The position numbers were made by a program, and so were the translations under genes. The notes under the pieces are model-generated. The model worked only from the letters and a program-made list of their open reading frames with translations. It did not search any database and had not been told where the DNA came from. A DNA stretch of 64,000 nucleotides from Chitinophaga horti (GTDB lineage Bacteria > Bacteroidota > Bacteroidia > Chitinophagales > Chitinophagaceae). Positions 30,060 to 38,797 of this stretch are shown here, in pieces (position 1 is the first letter of the stretch; each line of letters starts with the position of its first letter). The stretch covers positions 4,650,001-4,714,000 of the forward strand of contig NZ_CP107006.1 in assembly GCF_022867795.2 (NCBI RefSeq), given 5' to 3'.

Positions 30060-30650
30060 ATGACACGGGTGTTGATTATTGAGGATGAATTTATTATTGC
30101 CAGGTTTATAGAGAAGCAAATCAAAAACCACTTTTCATGTGAAACAGCGATAGCGATTACAGCTGCCGAGACTATCAGCGAGATGGAGCGGTTCATGCCT
30201 GACCTGCTGCTATGCGACATCAATCTCGGCGACGGGCATTCAGGGATTGACCTTGTGCACCAACTGCAGCAAGCGTATCGATTCGAAGTAATTTATATCA
30301 CCTCTTACAATGCAAAGGATATTATCGAACAGGCAATATCATCAGGAGCGGCGAACTATATCATTAAACCGGTGGATGAAATGCAGCTATTCGCAGGCGT
30401 TCGAATGGCCATAGGCAAGATTGAGAATAAAAAGGCAAACGATAGCACTGCCGCTACTTTAACACCGGCTGAGCAGCGAATCGTATCACTGATCGGCATG
30501 CGTAAGTCTACCAAGGAAATTGCGGAGGTGATGCACCTGAGCCCTTACACCATCAAAAATCAGCGACATAAAATATGTGTAAAACTGGGGTTGAAAGACG
30601 AAAACAATGCGCTACTGAAATGGGCTTTAAAACAACTCGAGCTAAAATGA
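30060..30650 (+). CDS. LuxR-family response regulator
   Basis: 196 residues. The receiver domain at about 1-120 has acidic residues in 'VLIIEDEF', phospho-acceptor D53 (LLLCDINLGDG), the T/S of 'YITSYN' and K in 'NYIIKPVDE'. A LuxR-type helix-turn-helix covers about 135-192 (LTPAEQRIVSLIGMRKSTKE, MHLSPYTIKNQRHKICVKLG). It is the cognate regulator of the upstream kinase. Its targets may include the adjacent SusC/SusD operon or the T9SS cluster; this is inference from proximity only. Confidence 0.92.
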   Translation: MTRVLIIEDEFIIARFIEKQIKNHFSCETAIAITAAETISEMERFMPDLLLCDINLGDGHSGIDLVHQLQQAYRFEVIYITSYNAKDIIEQAISSGAANYIIKPVDEMQLFAGVRMAIGKIENKKANDSTAATLTPAEQRIVSLIGMRKSTKEIAEVMHLSPYTIKNQRHKICVKLGLKDENNALLKWALKQLELK

Positions 30651-30654
30651 AGCC

Positions 30655-30672
30655 GGCCGGTAAAAACCGGCC
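30655..30672. terminator. short GC stem-loop between convergent genes
   Basis: GGCCGG-TAAAAA-CCGGCC lies 5 bp after the response-regulator stop and 30 bp before the stop of the convergent PorV gene. The 6-bp all-GC stem fits a weak terminator serving both genes, though no clean T-run follows. Confidence 0.5.
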
Positions 30673-30702
30673 AGCTGTCAGTAAGTGTATTCGGTAAAAA
30701 AA

Positions 30703-31809
30703 TTAAAACTTCAACTCCGCACCTACGCGTAGCGTATTAGCAAGCGGACTGCGTGACAATCCAGTGCCGGAGGGAATGATGTAAGACAGGTTGATGGTCG
30801 CAAAACTATATGCCACACCTGCTCCTAGTGTAAAATATCGCCTGTTGGCCGCATCCTTCATATCGAAGAAGTAGCCTCCACGCGCGAAGAACTGCTTATT
30901 ATAATCGTATTCGGCTCCCAGTGATGCCGTGTAAGCACTATTGCCAAAAGAATTGATCCAACCAGCCACAACACCTTTGTTGTGATAATCCTCCATGCTT
31001 GCTGCATCGTTACCTTTTAAGGCCGGCACCAGCAATTTGTTTACATCGGCCCCGATTGTAAGTGACTGCTGCTCGTCCAACATAGTTGCATAAGACGCGC
31101 CCACACCCAGGTTTGATGGTATGTATTGCTTCTGATTTGCGTTATCGGTGTAAGCGATCTTGCCACCAAGATTGCTCAACACGGCGCCAAACGCCCATCC
31201 TTCGCCTTCCTCACGACCGTTATAGTAAACTGACAGATCACCTGCTACTGTTTGTCCAGCCTTATAATTGATACCATTCATTGCAGCACCATTAGCGAGG
31301 TTGGAATAAATATAGCGAAATGCAACGCCCACGGACAATTTACCCGATAACTGCCGGGTGTAGCCCAGCTCCGCCGACCATTCATTGGGCCTGCTGCGGC
31401 CAACACTTTTACCCTCAACGTCTGTCAGCTCGATGGCACCCAGGTTGAAATAGCGGATCCCAGCTACGATGGCCTGTGTGCTATCTAATTTATAATAAGC
31501 AGATGCTGCCAGCAAATGTGTACCATCCACACCGAAGTTGGTCATCCACGGCGTATAGGTTAATGAACCGCCCTTGGCACCGGCCAGGAAGGGAATTTTA
31601 GATAAGTTATAAAAGGAAGATGCAGCATCAGGTGCCGTAGCGATGCCCGTCTCTCCCATACCACCAGCACGTGCATCCGGGGAAATGCGCAGGAAAGGCA
31701 CTGAGTTAGTAACGATGTCGATGGAGTTTACTTCTTGCGCAGCCCCCACAATTGGCGCACCGAGCAACATCGCTGCAATGGCCAGTTTCATATGGAAAGT
31801 GTTTTTCAT
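30703..31809 (-). CDS. porV: type IX secretion system outer membrane protein PorV
   Basis: 368 residues. The signal peptide (LAIAAMLLGAPIVGAAQ) is followed by the PorV signature 'SVPFLRISPDARAGGMGETG' and 'LTYTPWMTNFGVDGTHLLAA', then 'LGYTRQLSGKLSVGVAFRYI' and the barrel end 'ANTLRVGAELKF'. PorV is a FadL-like barrel that collects cargo bearing C-terminal sorting domains from the T9SS translocon and hands it to the sortase PorU. Here it lies 63 bp downstream of a large sorting-domain protein. Main PorV genes usually sit next to PorU, so this may be a dedicated second copy. Confidence 0.85.
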   Translation of the reverse strand: MKNTFHMKLAIAAMLLGAPIVGAAQEVNSIDIVTNSVPFLRISPDARAGGMGETGIATAPDAASSFYNLSKIPFLAGAKGGSLTYTPWMTNFGVDGTHLLAASAYYKLDSTQAIVAGIRYFNLGAIELTDVEGKSVGRSRPNEWSAELGYTRQLSGKLSVGVAFRYIYSNLANGAAMNGINYKAGQTVAGDLSVYYNGREEGEGWAFGAVLSNLGGKIAYTDNANQKQYIPSNLGVGASYATMLDEQQSLTIGADVNKLLVPALKGNDAASMEDYHNKGVVAGWINSFGNSAYTASLGAEYDYNKQFFARGGYFFDMKDAANRRYFTLGAGVAYSFATINLSYIIPSGTGLSRSPLANTLRVGAELKF

Positions 31810-31835
31810 TTCGCCTTGTTGTTTAGGTAAGTTAA

Positions 31836-31863
31836 TCCCCCGGGATATTCAGCTCCCGGGGGA
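31836..31863 (-). terminator. GC-rich intercistronic hairpin between adhesin and PorV genes
   Basis: T-CCCCCGGGA / TCCCGGGGG-A with an 8-base loop makes a 9-10-bp, very GC-rich stem 10 bp after the adhesin stop. There is no T-run on the minus strand, so it may protect the upstream mRNA or attenuate read-through into porV. Confidence 0.55.
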
Positions 31864-31872
31864 ATGAGCAGG

Positions 31873-34800
31873 TTAGCGTACGATGCTTATCCTGGTTTTA
31901 TAAGTATAGGTTTTGGTATTTACCATTAAGACATATATACCCTGAGCAAGACCCGAAGTATTGAGCGTCATGGTTGTACCCTGGAAGCCCAGGTCCTGCC
32001 GCAATACCACCTGGCCCAACATGTTCACCAGCATCACTTTACCGGTTGCCGGCACCACACCGTTGAAGCGGATATTGATGTTACCGCTGGTCGGGTTAGG
32101 ATATACAGATTCTACGGTGGCGTTGAACAGCGCATCTACGGTAAACGCATTTGAGTTGATGTTACCATTGCCCACTGCGTCCATCACTGTGTTGGCTGCG
32201 ATGTTGATGGCAACTGCTCTTTCTGATACCGGCATAATCGTCGCCTTATATTCGTTAGCACTTATCGCAGTAAAGGCCGTTACGGATGCATTTGTCAGCG
32301 TCAGTGAAGAGGCGGCGAAACCGGTTACTGATTCATTGAACTTAATGGTAATCTCGAATGCACCTGTTACAGAAGTTACGCCTGCTGAAATCGTTGGTAC
32401 CGGCGATTCAGTATCCACCAACAAGCTGAAGCTACCACTGCGTGCACTGGTGTTACCGGCAGCATCTGTAACAGTTACAGCAAAGGTATTGTCGCCGTCT
32501 GGCAAAGGAGCCACTACGTCGTAAGTCCAGGTACCATCAGCGGCTACAGTTGCGGTACCAAGCACCTGTTCACCATGATAAATCGTAATGATGGTATTCG
32601 GTTCGCCGGTGCCATTCAACGAGGGTTTATTATTGTTCGTGTGCGGCTGGCCGTTGTGCAATACAGGTGTTGAAGGCATTTCAGGCACCACCGTATCTAC
32701 CGTAAATTCAACCGGTGCACTTGCCTGGCTGGTGTTGCCCGCAGCATCCGTAGCGGTGGTAGAAAGTTTGTACTCACCATCTAACAGTTCAGTAGGGATG
32801 GTATATTGCCAGTTGCCGTTTTCGTCGGCAGGCGCCGTACCTACTACTACATCATTAATATAGATGGTGATTATTGCACCGGGTTCTGACTTACCATTGA
32901 AGACAGGCTGCTTTTTATTGGTATGACCATTGTTCGCATCCTGTTGCGCTGGTGCGGCTGGAGTAACCGGCACTTCGGTATCGATGACCAGTTTCAGGAC
33001 ATCGCTGGATGCGCTGGTGTTACCGGCGGCATCGGTGGCGGTGGTGCTGATCTGGTGTTCGCCTTCAGCCAGTGGGCTCGTAAATACATATTCCCATTTG
33101 CCATTAGCGTCGACGGTTACGGTGGTTACTTTTTTGCCATCTATATAGATGTCTACCTTGCTGTTAGGCTCTGCCTTTCCGGAAAGAGAAGGCAGTTTGC
33201 TATTCAGCGGATTTTTACCGGAAGCCAGTGTGGTGGTCGGCTGCTCGGGTTGTTTAGTATCCACGGTGATCTTTACCGCCGTGCTAGCAGCGCTCTTGTT
33301 ACCTGCAGCATCCGTAGCAGTAGTCGTGAGCGTGTGATCTCCGTCGGTGAGCGGCTTTGCAGGTGTATAGCTCCACTTGCCGTTGGCATCGGCCATCAAA
33401 CTATCTACTACCTCTCCATTAATATAAATATGGATTTTGCTATTGGCTTCGCCTGTGCCGGTGATCGTCGGCTGAGCCGTTTTCACAGGTGTGTTATTGG
33501 CTGGTGATCCGATTGCAGGTTGACCAGGTTCGATGGTATCCACGATGATATCCAGGCCTTCGCTGGCTTCACTGGTATTGCCAGCTTTATCTTTCGCGGT
33601 CGTGGTAATTTTGTGCGGACCATCGGTGAGCGCAGGACGAACAGTGTACTTCCAGTCACCGTTTACGTCGGCGGTGGTGCTGTCTGTTACCTCGCCATCA
33701 ACATAAATAATAACGACTGCGCCTGGTTCAGCTTTACCATTTATAGTTGGCTGATCTTTACCCGTATGGCCTTCGTTACCATCTTCCAGTACAGGCAATA
33801 ATGGAGCAGCTGGTTTTTCAGTATCGATCACTAATGTCAGCACATCACTGATATTGCTGGTATTGCCTGCTTCATCAGTAGCGGTAGTGCTGATTTTATG
33901 TTCTCCATCACCCAGTGGCGAAGTAAACTCATAATTCCATTTACCGCTTACGTCTGCAGTAACAGTGGTAACAATTACCCCACCTACATAAATGTCAACG
34001 ATGCTATTCGGCTCCGCATCTCCGGAAAGCTTTGGCAAATTAACATTCAGCGGATTATTACCGGATGCGAGCGTTGTTGTTGGCTTATCGGGTGCTTTGG
34101 TATCGATTTTAATTTTTACCGGTTCGCTTGCCTCTCCGGTATTGCCAGCTGCATCGGTCGCAGTGGTGGTAAGAGTGTACTCTCCATCGTCGAATGCTTC
34201 CGCAGGTGTAAAGGTCCACTTGCCATCAGCATCAGCAGTAACACTGTCTGCAATATTTCCATTAACATAGATATAGATTTTGCTGTTTGCTTCGCCTGTA
34301 CCGGAAATAACGGGCTTACCGGTATTTAACAGACTGTCGGTTACAGGAATGGTTATCTCCGTTTTACCCGGAACTGTCGTATCGATTGTTACCTTCAATT
34401 CCTCGCTGGACTCACCCACGTTTCCGGCAGCGTCCTTCGCGGCGGCAGTAACAGTATGGTCTCCATCCGTGAGGACTGTTGGCAATGTGTACGACCACTT
34501 GCCGTCTGCATCGACAGGTGCGGTACCCACTTCATTCCCATCAACATAAATAGTGACGATGCTGTTCGGCTCTCCTTCGCCGGATATTGCTGGTGTATTA
34601 TCGTTTATCGGCGAGGTGCCTGTTGGGCGGCCGATAGTCACTTTGCCAGGCGCCTGGGTATCTATTTCGATCTTCAGTGCGGGGCTGGCATTGCTCGTTA
34701 CATCATTATCATCCGTAGCAGTAATAGTAATATCGTATTCGCCATCTGTTAAATCAGTGGTAGGTGTATACGTCCAGTTGCCACTTGCATCTGAAGGCGT

Positions 34801-36645
34801 TGTACCTTTGTTCTCACCATTTATATAAATCGTAACAGTGGCATTAGCAGCAGCGGTGCCTTTCAGTGCCGGCTTGCTCACATTCATCGGGCTGGTACCG
34901 GTTGAAAGTTGTGGAGCGGGCGGTGTTGCAGGTCCGTTGTTAATCGCCAGCATCAGTGCATTACTGGCGCTACTCGTTACGCCACCCTCTGTCGCAGTGA
35001 TAGTGATAGTATGCGTACCTACGGTAAAGTTGGCTGTAGGTGTGATTTCATATTTACCGTCAGCATCTGCTGCACCCGTACCGATAACGGTAGTTCCGCG
35101 GTACAGTGTAACAGTTCCATTAGGAATCGCAGTACCTGTAAAGACCGGACGCTTATTACTGGTTGGATTACTGCTTTTCGGAGTCGGAGCCGCCAGCGTG
35201 TTAATAGTTGCCGTCATTTTAGCAACAGCGCCCTCACCACAACCGTTTGCACCGGCAACACTGATTTCACCGCTGGTAGCATACGGACCAAAGTTCACAG
35301 TGATCGTATTAGTATTATAACCAGCCACGTAGGTGGCACCAGCGGGAAGTGTCCATTTATAAGACGTCGCTCCATCAATTACCGGAACGCTGTAAGTAGC
35401 ATTCATGCCCCTGATGATTTTTTCGCTGCCTGTAATTACTTCAGCAGCACCTGGCGCAGCAATGATCGTAGGATCGAGTGTGATGGTAATACGGCGAGTG
35501 GTTCCACAAGTGTTTACGCCATCTGCAATATAAGTAGCACGACCAGTGAGCGTTGCCTTTACAGCGCGACCGGTTGTAGAACTGAGGCCTGTAGCGGGAC
35601 TCCACGTCCAGTTGAAGCCGTTACCATTTACGATTTCGATCGTCTGCTCCTGACCGGCACAGACATCGATCGAAGAACCGGAGCCGTAGGTATTTGTTTT
35701 TACATTGAACAATGGATCTGTTCTATCCATTGCTTCCGGAAGGTCGGCGGCGTTCAATACATAAGCGAAGGAGAGGGAAGTTGAATCTCCTGCAGCCAGC
35801 GAACCTATGTTGAATGCGACCGACATGGCAAAGTCCCCCTGAGAAGAACCTGGCGTTATTAACCTGGTACCGGTGCCTGCCCAAAGCGCCTTACCATCTG
35901 CATAAGGCCAGCTGGTTGGTACGGCCACTTTAGCGCGACAATCGCGGCTGCCTAAGCCGAGGTAAGAATTATGTGTTAACCCTCTCGCAGATATCAGTGC
36001 GGTACTGATGCTATTCGGGTTTTGTTGCTCGATTACGTTTCGGGTGTCATAACCACCACCTTGTGTTACTTCATTATCGGGATCCACCTCACGTGTATAG
36101 TAAATATCAGTGATGGTAGCCGCCGAGGTATTGACCAATGTAACATTCACCAGGATGAAACCCTGTGTTTTTTCTACGGTGGCCTCCTGGCGAACCCGTA
36201 TACCGGCTACGTTTCCGATCCATTGTACTGTCTGACTTACGTCTGTAGTACTAAAGCCGGTAACCCCGCCTGGGACGCCATTACTGTTGCTACCGTCATT
36301 CCGGTACGTACCGCCATTCGCCTGTACGGAAAAACCTTCATACGGCGTACCTGGCAGGAAATAATCGCCGATATAAGCGGGGCTACCGACTGTCCAGCCG
36401 TCTTTTCCAACGTCTGAAATAAAGCCTAGCCGTCCGCCAAAATCTGTGTTGTTGTGATAAAAATAGTTAGAGGGCGCTTTTACAGTTGTACCAAACGCGC
36501 CATTGGGGCGGATACCCGCCTCAATATAATCTGCTTTCAGGAAGCCATTACCACTCACCACTTGCGCATCGGCAGCGGTAACTGATAAAAGTGAGCAGGC
36601 AATAAGGGATAGAAGTTTGTAGCTTTTTCTCATGCAAACGGACAT
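31873..36645 (-). CDS. giant Ig-repeat surface protein with T9SS type A sorting domain
   Basis: 1590 residues; an internal ATG at 36633 (MRKSYK) gives a cleaner signal peptide and may be the true start. The N-terminal ~480 residues are a unique region including a PKD/Ig-like cysteine-bearing part. Ten bacterial Ig-like repeats of ~94 residues follow (about 32.7-35.2 kb), each ending like 'TTATDAAGNTS' and separated by 'VDTxxP'. A divergent eleventh Ig-like domain and a C-terminal sorting domain complete it (SVYPNPTSGNINIRFNG, MLGQVVL, GLAQGIYVLMV). It is predicted to be T9SS-exported and surface-attached, perhaps an adhesin. It shares strand and neighbourhood with porV. Confidence 0.9.
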   Translation of the reverse strand: MSVCMRKSYKLLSLIACSLLSVTAADAQVVSGNGFLKADYIEAGIRPNGAFGTTVKAPSNYFYHNNTDFGGRLGFISDVGKDGWTVGSPAYIGDYFLPGTPYEGFSVQANGGTYRNDGSNSNGVPGGVTGFSTTDVSQTVQWIGNVAGIRVRQEATVEKTQGFILVNVTLVNTSAATITDIYYTREVDPDNEVTQGGGYDTRNVIEQQNPNSISTALISARGLTHNSYLGLGSRDCRAKVAVPTSWPYADGKALWAGTGTRLITPGSSQGDFAMSVAFNIGSLAAGDSTSLSFAYVLNAADLPEAMDRTDPLFNVKTNTYGSGSSIDVCAGQEQTIEIVNGNGFNWTWSPATGLSSTTGRAVKATLTGRATYIADGVNTCGTTRRITITLDPTIIAAPGAAEVITGSEKIIRGMNATYSVPVIDGATSYKWTLPAGATYVAGYNTNTITVNFGPYATSGEISVAGANGCGEGAVAKMTATINTLAAPTPKSSNPTSNKRPVFTGTAIPNGTVTLYRGTTVIGTGAADADGKYEITPTANFTVGTHTITITATEGGVTSSASNALMLAINNGPATPPAPQLSTGTSPMNVSKPALKGTAAANATVTIYINGENKGTTPSDASGNWTYTPTTDLTDGEYDITITATDDNDVTSNASPALKIEIDTQAPGKVTIGRPTGTSPINDNTPAISGEGEPNSIVTIYVDGNEVGTAPVDADGKWSYTLPTVLTDGDHTVTAAAKDAAGNVGESSEELKVTIDTTVPGKTEITIPVTDSLLNTGKPVISGTGEANSKIYIYVNGNIADSVTADADGKWTFTPAEAFDDGEYTLTTTATDAAGNTGEASEPVKIKIDTKAPDKPTTTLASGNNPLNVNLPKLSGDAEPNSIVDIYVGGVIVTTVTADVSGKWNYEFTSPLGDGEHKISTTATDEAGNTSNISDVLTLVIDTEKPAAPLLPVLEDGNEGHTGKDQPTINGKAEPGAVVIIYVDGEVTDSTTADVNGDWKYTVRPALTDGPHKITTTAKDKAGNTSEASEGLDIIVDTIEPGQPAIGSPANNTPVKTAQPTITGTGEANSKIHIYINGEVVDSLMADANGKWSYTPAKPLTDGDHTLTTTATDAAGNKSAASTAVKITVDTKQPEQPTTTLASGKNPLNSKLPSLSGKAEPNSKVDIYIDGKKVTTVTVDANGKWEYVFTSPLAEGEHQISTTATDAAGNTSASSDVLKLVIDTEVPVTPAAPAQQDANNGHTNKKQPVFNGKSEPGAIITIYINDVVVGTAPADENGNWQYTIPTELLDGEYKLSTTATDAAGNTSQASAPVEFTVDTVVPEMPSTPVLHNGQPHTNNNKPSLNGTGEPNTIITIYHGEQVLGTATVAADGTWTYDVVAPLPDGDNTFAVTVTDAAGNTSARSGSFSLLVDTESPVPTISAGVTSVTGAFEITIKFNESVTGFAASSLTLTNASVTAFTAISANEYKATIMPVSERAVAINIAANTVMDAVGNGNINSNAFTVDALFNATVESVYPNPTSGNINIRFNGVVPATGKVMLVNMLGQVVLRQDLGFQGTTMTLNTSGLAQGIYVLMVNTKTYTYKTRISIVR
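32695..33537 (-). repeat. three-domain Ig block, copy B (coding)
   Basis: This 843-bp block encodes Ig repeats 7-9 of the adhesin. It matches the neighbouring 843-bp block domain by domain: repeat 7 resembles 4 (GEANSKIHIYINGE), 8 resembles 5 (LASGKNPLN) and 9 resembles 6 (NGHTNKKQP). Confidence 0.75.
33538..34380 (-). repeat. three-domain Ig block, copy A (coding)
   Basis: This 843-bp block encodes Ig repeats 4-6 of the adhesin. Markers are GEANSKIYIYVNGN, LASGNNPLN and EGHTGKDQP, each matched at the same offset in copy B. The identical length (281 codons) supports an in-frame tandem duplication of a three-domain unit. Confidence 0.75.
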
Positions 36646-36660
36646 TTTCTTAGGAAGAGA

Positions 36661-37122
36661 TTATTGCAGACGAACGCGTCGTGCTTCGATTGTAATGGTG
36701 CAAGGCACGTAACAGGCAACAGCCTTATTACGTAAAAAGGATGGCCCACTGGTTTTGGTGTCGCTAAGCAGTGTTTTTAACGCGGCTGCATGCGTGCCGT
36801 TGCTCGCTTTCATCACCTTTGCATCTTTTATTGTTCCATGCTCGTCTACCACCAACATGAACAGTACTGAATCAACCCCGGTAACGTTCTTTGCGTAGGC
36901 CTGCATCGCTTCTCCAGCCGACCAGGTAGATAAATCATGCGACGGTGTGTAATCAGCTTTTGGCAATAATGCATAGTTCTTAGCCACGTCAGCAGATGGT
37001 TGAAACGTGTTTTCACACCAGCGGTACTTAGCGGTGACCGCCGATTGCGCATAGCTGTAGCCGGCGCTACAGAGCATGAGGGAAGCCAGCAAAAGCCCCT
37101 TTGCACGGAATGGTTTTGTCAT
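36661..37122 (-). CDS. secreted TonB C-terminal-like protein
   Basis: 153 residues with a signal peptide (LLLASLMLCSAGYSYAQ). The segment 'SVLFMLVVDEHGTIKDAKVM' (about 83-102) resembles the TonB C-terminal fold (strand-turn-strand 'V.F.V..DG.I..v.v'), but there is no transmembrane anchor or Pro-rich spacer. Two cysteines near 'AVACYVPCTI' could form a disulfide. It is the first gene of a minus-strand cluster with the adhesin (15 bp downstream). The function is unknown; periplasmic or surface binding is a guess. Confidence 0.7.
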   Translation of the reverse strand: MTKPFRAKGLLLASLMLCSAGYSYAQSAVTAKYRWCENTFQPSADVAKNYALLPKADYTPSHDLSTWSAGEAMQAYAKNVTGVDSVLFMLVVDEHGTIKDAKVMKASNGTHAAALKTLLSDTKTSGPSFLRNKAVACYVPCTITIEARRVRLQ

Positions 37123-37704
37123 ATACTAGGATTTAGATAAAAATTGATACGCAGAAGTTGGTCAGAAATGACCTTGTACTGGCAATTTCATAGAATGTGG
37201 TTATGGTTACTGTGTATTTTACCGAATGTATTTTCTCATAGGTGCTTGATCAGCACGTATTGATACGCACTAGCGTGGTGTCTTCATGATTACTGAATAA
37301 TGGTTATAAAAGTGCTTACCGAATATTTTCTCCCATAGGTGTTCGTTTGGCCGTAGTGCTACGTACGGTCGTGATGTATTTCATGGTTGCTCAATAATGG
37401 TTAAATTTTTACCGAAACGTTTTTCTATAGGTGCTCTTAATGGGCCGTATTGCTACGTACGACCGTGGTGTATTTCATGGTATGTTACTGTCCGTAAATC
37501 TCTGTTATGATGCAAAGGTGTATCAAAGGGAAAAGCGAGACAAGAACCCTGGGGTTCTATCTTGTTGGGATTGGTGGAAATACTACTTTTGTTGTATGGG
37601 GTTGGTAGACAGGGGGGTAGCATTTCGTATAGCCCCCTTATGTTGCGAGCATGTACTGATGTGTAGAAATGAAAACTTGCCCTAGGAAGAGCGCCTGCTA
37701 GTCA
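37123..37704. other. 582-bp intergenic region with tandem repeats
   Basis: No credible gene. It holds the three-unit repeat listed separately, then a stretch with a possible plus-strand promoter (TTG, 16-bp gap, TACTTTTG at about 37578-37585, matching the Bacteroidota TAnnTTTG element) that points towards the broken coupling-protein gene. Confidence 0.45.
37221..37486. repeat. three imperfect tandem repeats of ~95 bp upstream of the TonB-like/adhesin/porV cluster
   Basis: Units start at 37221, 37318 and 37411, each with ACCGAA(N)..TTTTCT(C)..ATAGGTG, then a core of the form CGTA-N4-TACG able to form a hairpin, then a CATG(N)TT(A/G)CT segment and AATAATGGTTA. The last unit is incomplete. They end about 100 bp upstream of the minus-strand start at 37122. 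They look like serial regulatory sites or a repeated leader; no protein frame is conserved across the units. Confidence 0.7.
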
Positions 37705-38284
37705 ATGAAAATTAAGTTAATGTCCCCTTGCCGACCAGCTCTAAAACAAGATGCGTCAGGGTTATCTGAATATCATCGCGCCACATCGCTCCGTCCAGAT
37801 CTCGGATCGGCCGACGCAGGGAAAACGGCCTTTGTACTGCGAAGATTCATTGAACACGGACTTGCCAAGCCAGAGCCTTATACTATGCTGGTCTTTGATT
37901 TTAAGTTTCGGGACCTCTCTCTAATCGCCTATAATAATTGGGGATTTCTTTGTCGAGTCGAGTTTCAATTTCTTTACCGCGATCATTGGGTTTCTAAGAA
38001 AATACCGGGACGGCATTTATTGTACACTCCCGCATGCCATTGAACTGATCCAGTTGGATTATGATAGTCAATTCACGCTCCTGCAAAGCGATTGGGCCAA
38101 AGAATGCACGGTGCTGCCCCCCTTCATCTCCGCTTATAAAGCGGACGTGATGGAGCAATTTGAAGGGCAGATCGCCAGTGCCAAAATTGCGCTGGCCCGG
38201 CTCTCCTAACCACAGTTGTATTATGCCCTCACCGGTAACAATTTCAGCCTGGACATTAATAATCCTGAAAAGCCAACGACTTGT
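37705..38284 (+). pseudogene. decayed type IV coupling protein (TraG/MobC-type conjugation ATPase)
   Basis: Three pieces of one ATPase are recognisable. The first, frame 1 from 37705, has a Walker-A-like 'SADAGKTAFVLRRF' and then 'YTMLVFDFKFRDLSLIAYNN'. After a deletion and frame change at about 37940 the frame reads 'DFFVESSFNFFTAIIGFL', 'YCTLPHAIELIQLDY', 'FEGQIASAKIALARLS', then an in-frame TAA (38207-38209), then 'PQLYYALTGNNFSLDINNPE'. These match the middle of Bacteroidota TraG/MobC coupling proteins in order. The C-terminal half is missing. It is clearly inactive and is a relic of an older conjugative element. Confidence 0.85.
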
Positions 38285-38433
38285 TTAACGACTCTATATC
38301 CGATAGAATCATTGAAGACGCGATGTGACAAACGAGCATTAATCTGGTCGATCAGCATGTAACCTTTTTCTCTTCGAAATGTTTCCCTTTTGAAAATCCA
38401 CGAGAAGAAATGCCGTCAAAATCTTTCCTTGTT

Positions 38434-38643
38434 TTAACAAATCAGCTTAGCTCGTGCAACTTGACTAGAGAGTGCTTTGAGGTACGCGCTTAAGGTCTTC
38501 GAATCTTCCTTATTCCCTTCTGCTCTAACAAAATCTTGGTTCCAACGTTCAACAATCCATTTCGGTTTAGTTGAAAAATCGTGTGAAACACCATGATTAA
38601 ATACAAAATCGTGGCGCTTTTTTCGCACTTCAAATAGTGCCAC
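38434..38643 (-). pseudogene. integrase (tyrosine recombinase) N-terminal fragment
   Basis: A 69-codon frame starts 'MALFEVRKKRHDFVFN' and continues 'STKPKWIVERWNQDFVRAEG' and 'DSKTLSAYLKALSSQV'. This is the arm-binding/SAM-like N-terminal pattern of Bacteroidota conjugative-element integrases (stage 'ikv.p..Wnq...rvkG.s.eaktlnayL..l'). It stops before the catalytic domain. It lies about 155 bp from the tRNA-Pro gene, a usual integrase position, so it is likely a relic of an element once inserted there. Confidence 0.65.
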
Positions 38644-38701
38644 GATTTACGCACACAAACTTCATGCGAATCCCTAAATTTTACTTGTCCTCGATGGGCG
38701 C

Positions 38702-38730
38702 AAAAAACGCCTGCATTTTCGTGCAGGCGT
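38702..38730 (-). terminator. terminator downstream of tRNA-Pro (second)
   Basis: On the minus strand ACGCCTGCA-CGAAAA-TGCAGGCGT is followed by TTTTT. The 9-bp stem with a T-run makes a strong rho-independent terminator about 70 bp after the tRNA 3' end, backing up the one at 38757-38791. Confidence 0.8.
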
Positions 38731-38756
38731 TACCTTATGAATCATTTGTAAATAGA

Positions 38757-38791
38757 AAAAGGCTTCTAATTCAATGATTAGAAGCCTTTTT
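38757..38791. terminator. bidirectional terminator just after tRNA-Pro
   Basis: GGCTTCTAAT-TCAATG-ATTAGAAGCC is flanked by an A-run on the left and TTTTT on the right, so the hairpin ends with T-runs on both strands. It lies 7 bp past the tRNA 3' end. Confidence 0.85.
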
Positions 38792-38797
38792 GCTTAG

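Noticed and set aside
32400..35800. Several long plus-strand frames antisense to the Ig-repeat adhesin
   Set aside because: They are shadow frames repeated with the Ig units; the minus-strand frame has clear domains and a sorting domain.
37221..37486. CRISPR array
   Set aside because: The repeats are ~95 bp, imperfect and contiguous, without short repeats and unique spacers; no cas genes are nearby.
37431..37685. 84-codon plus-strand frame beginning inside the third tandem repeat
   Set aside because: It starts in repeat DNA, has an irregular composition with many Cys/Trp and no family resemblance; probably chance.
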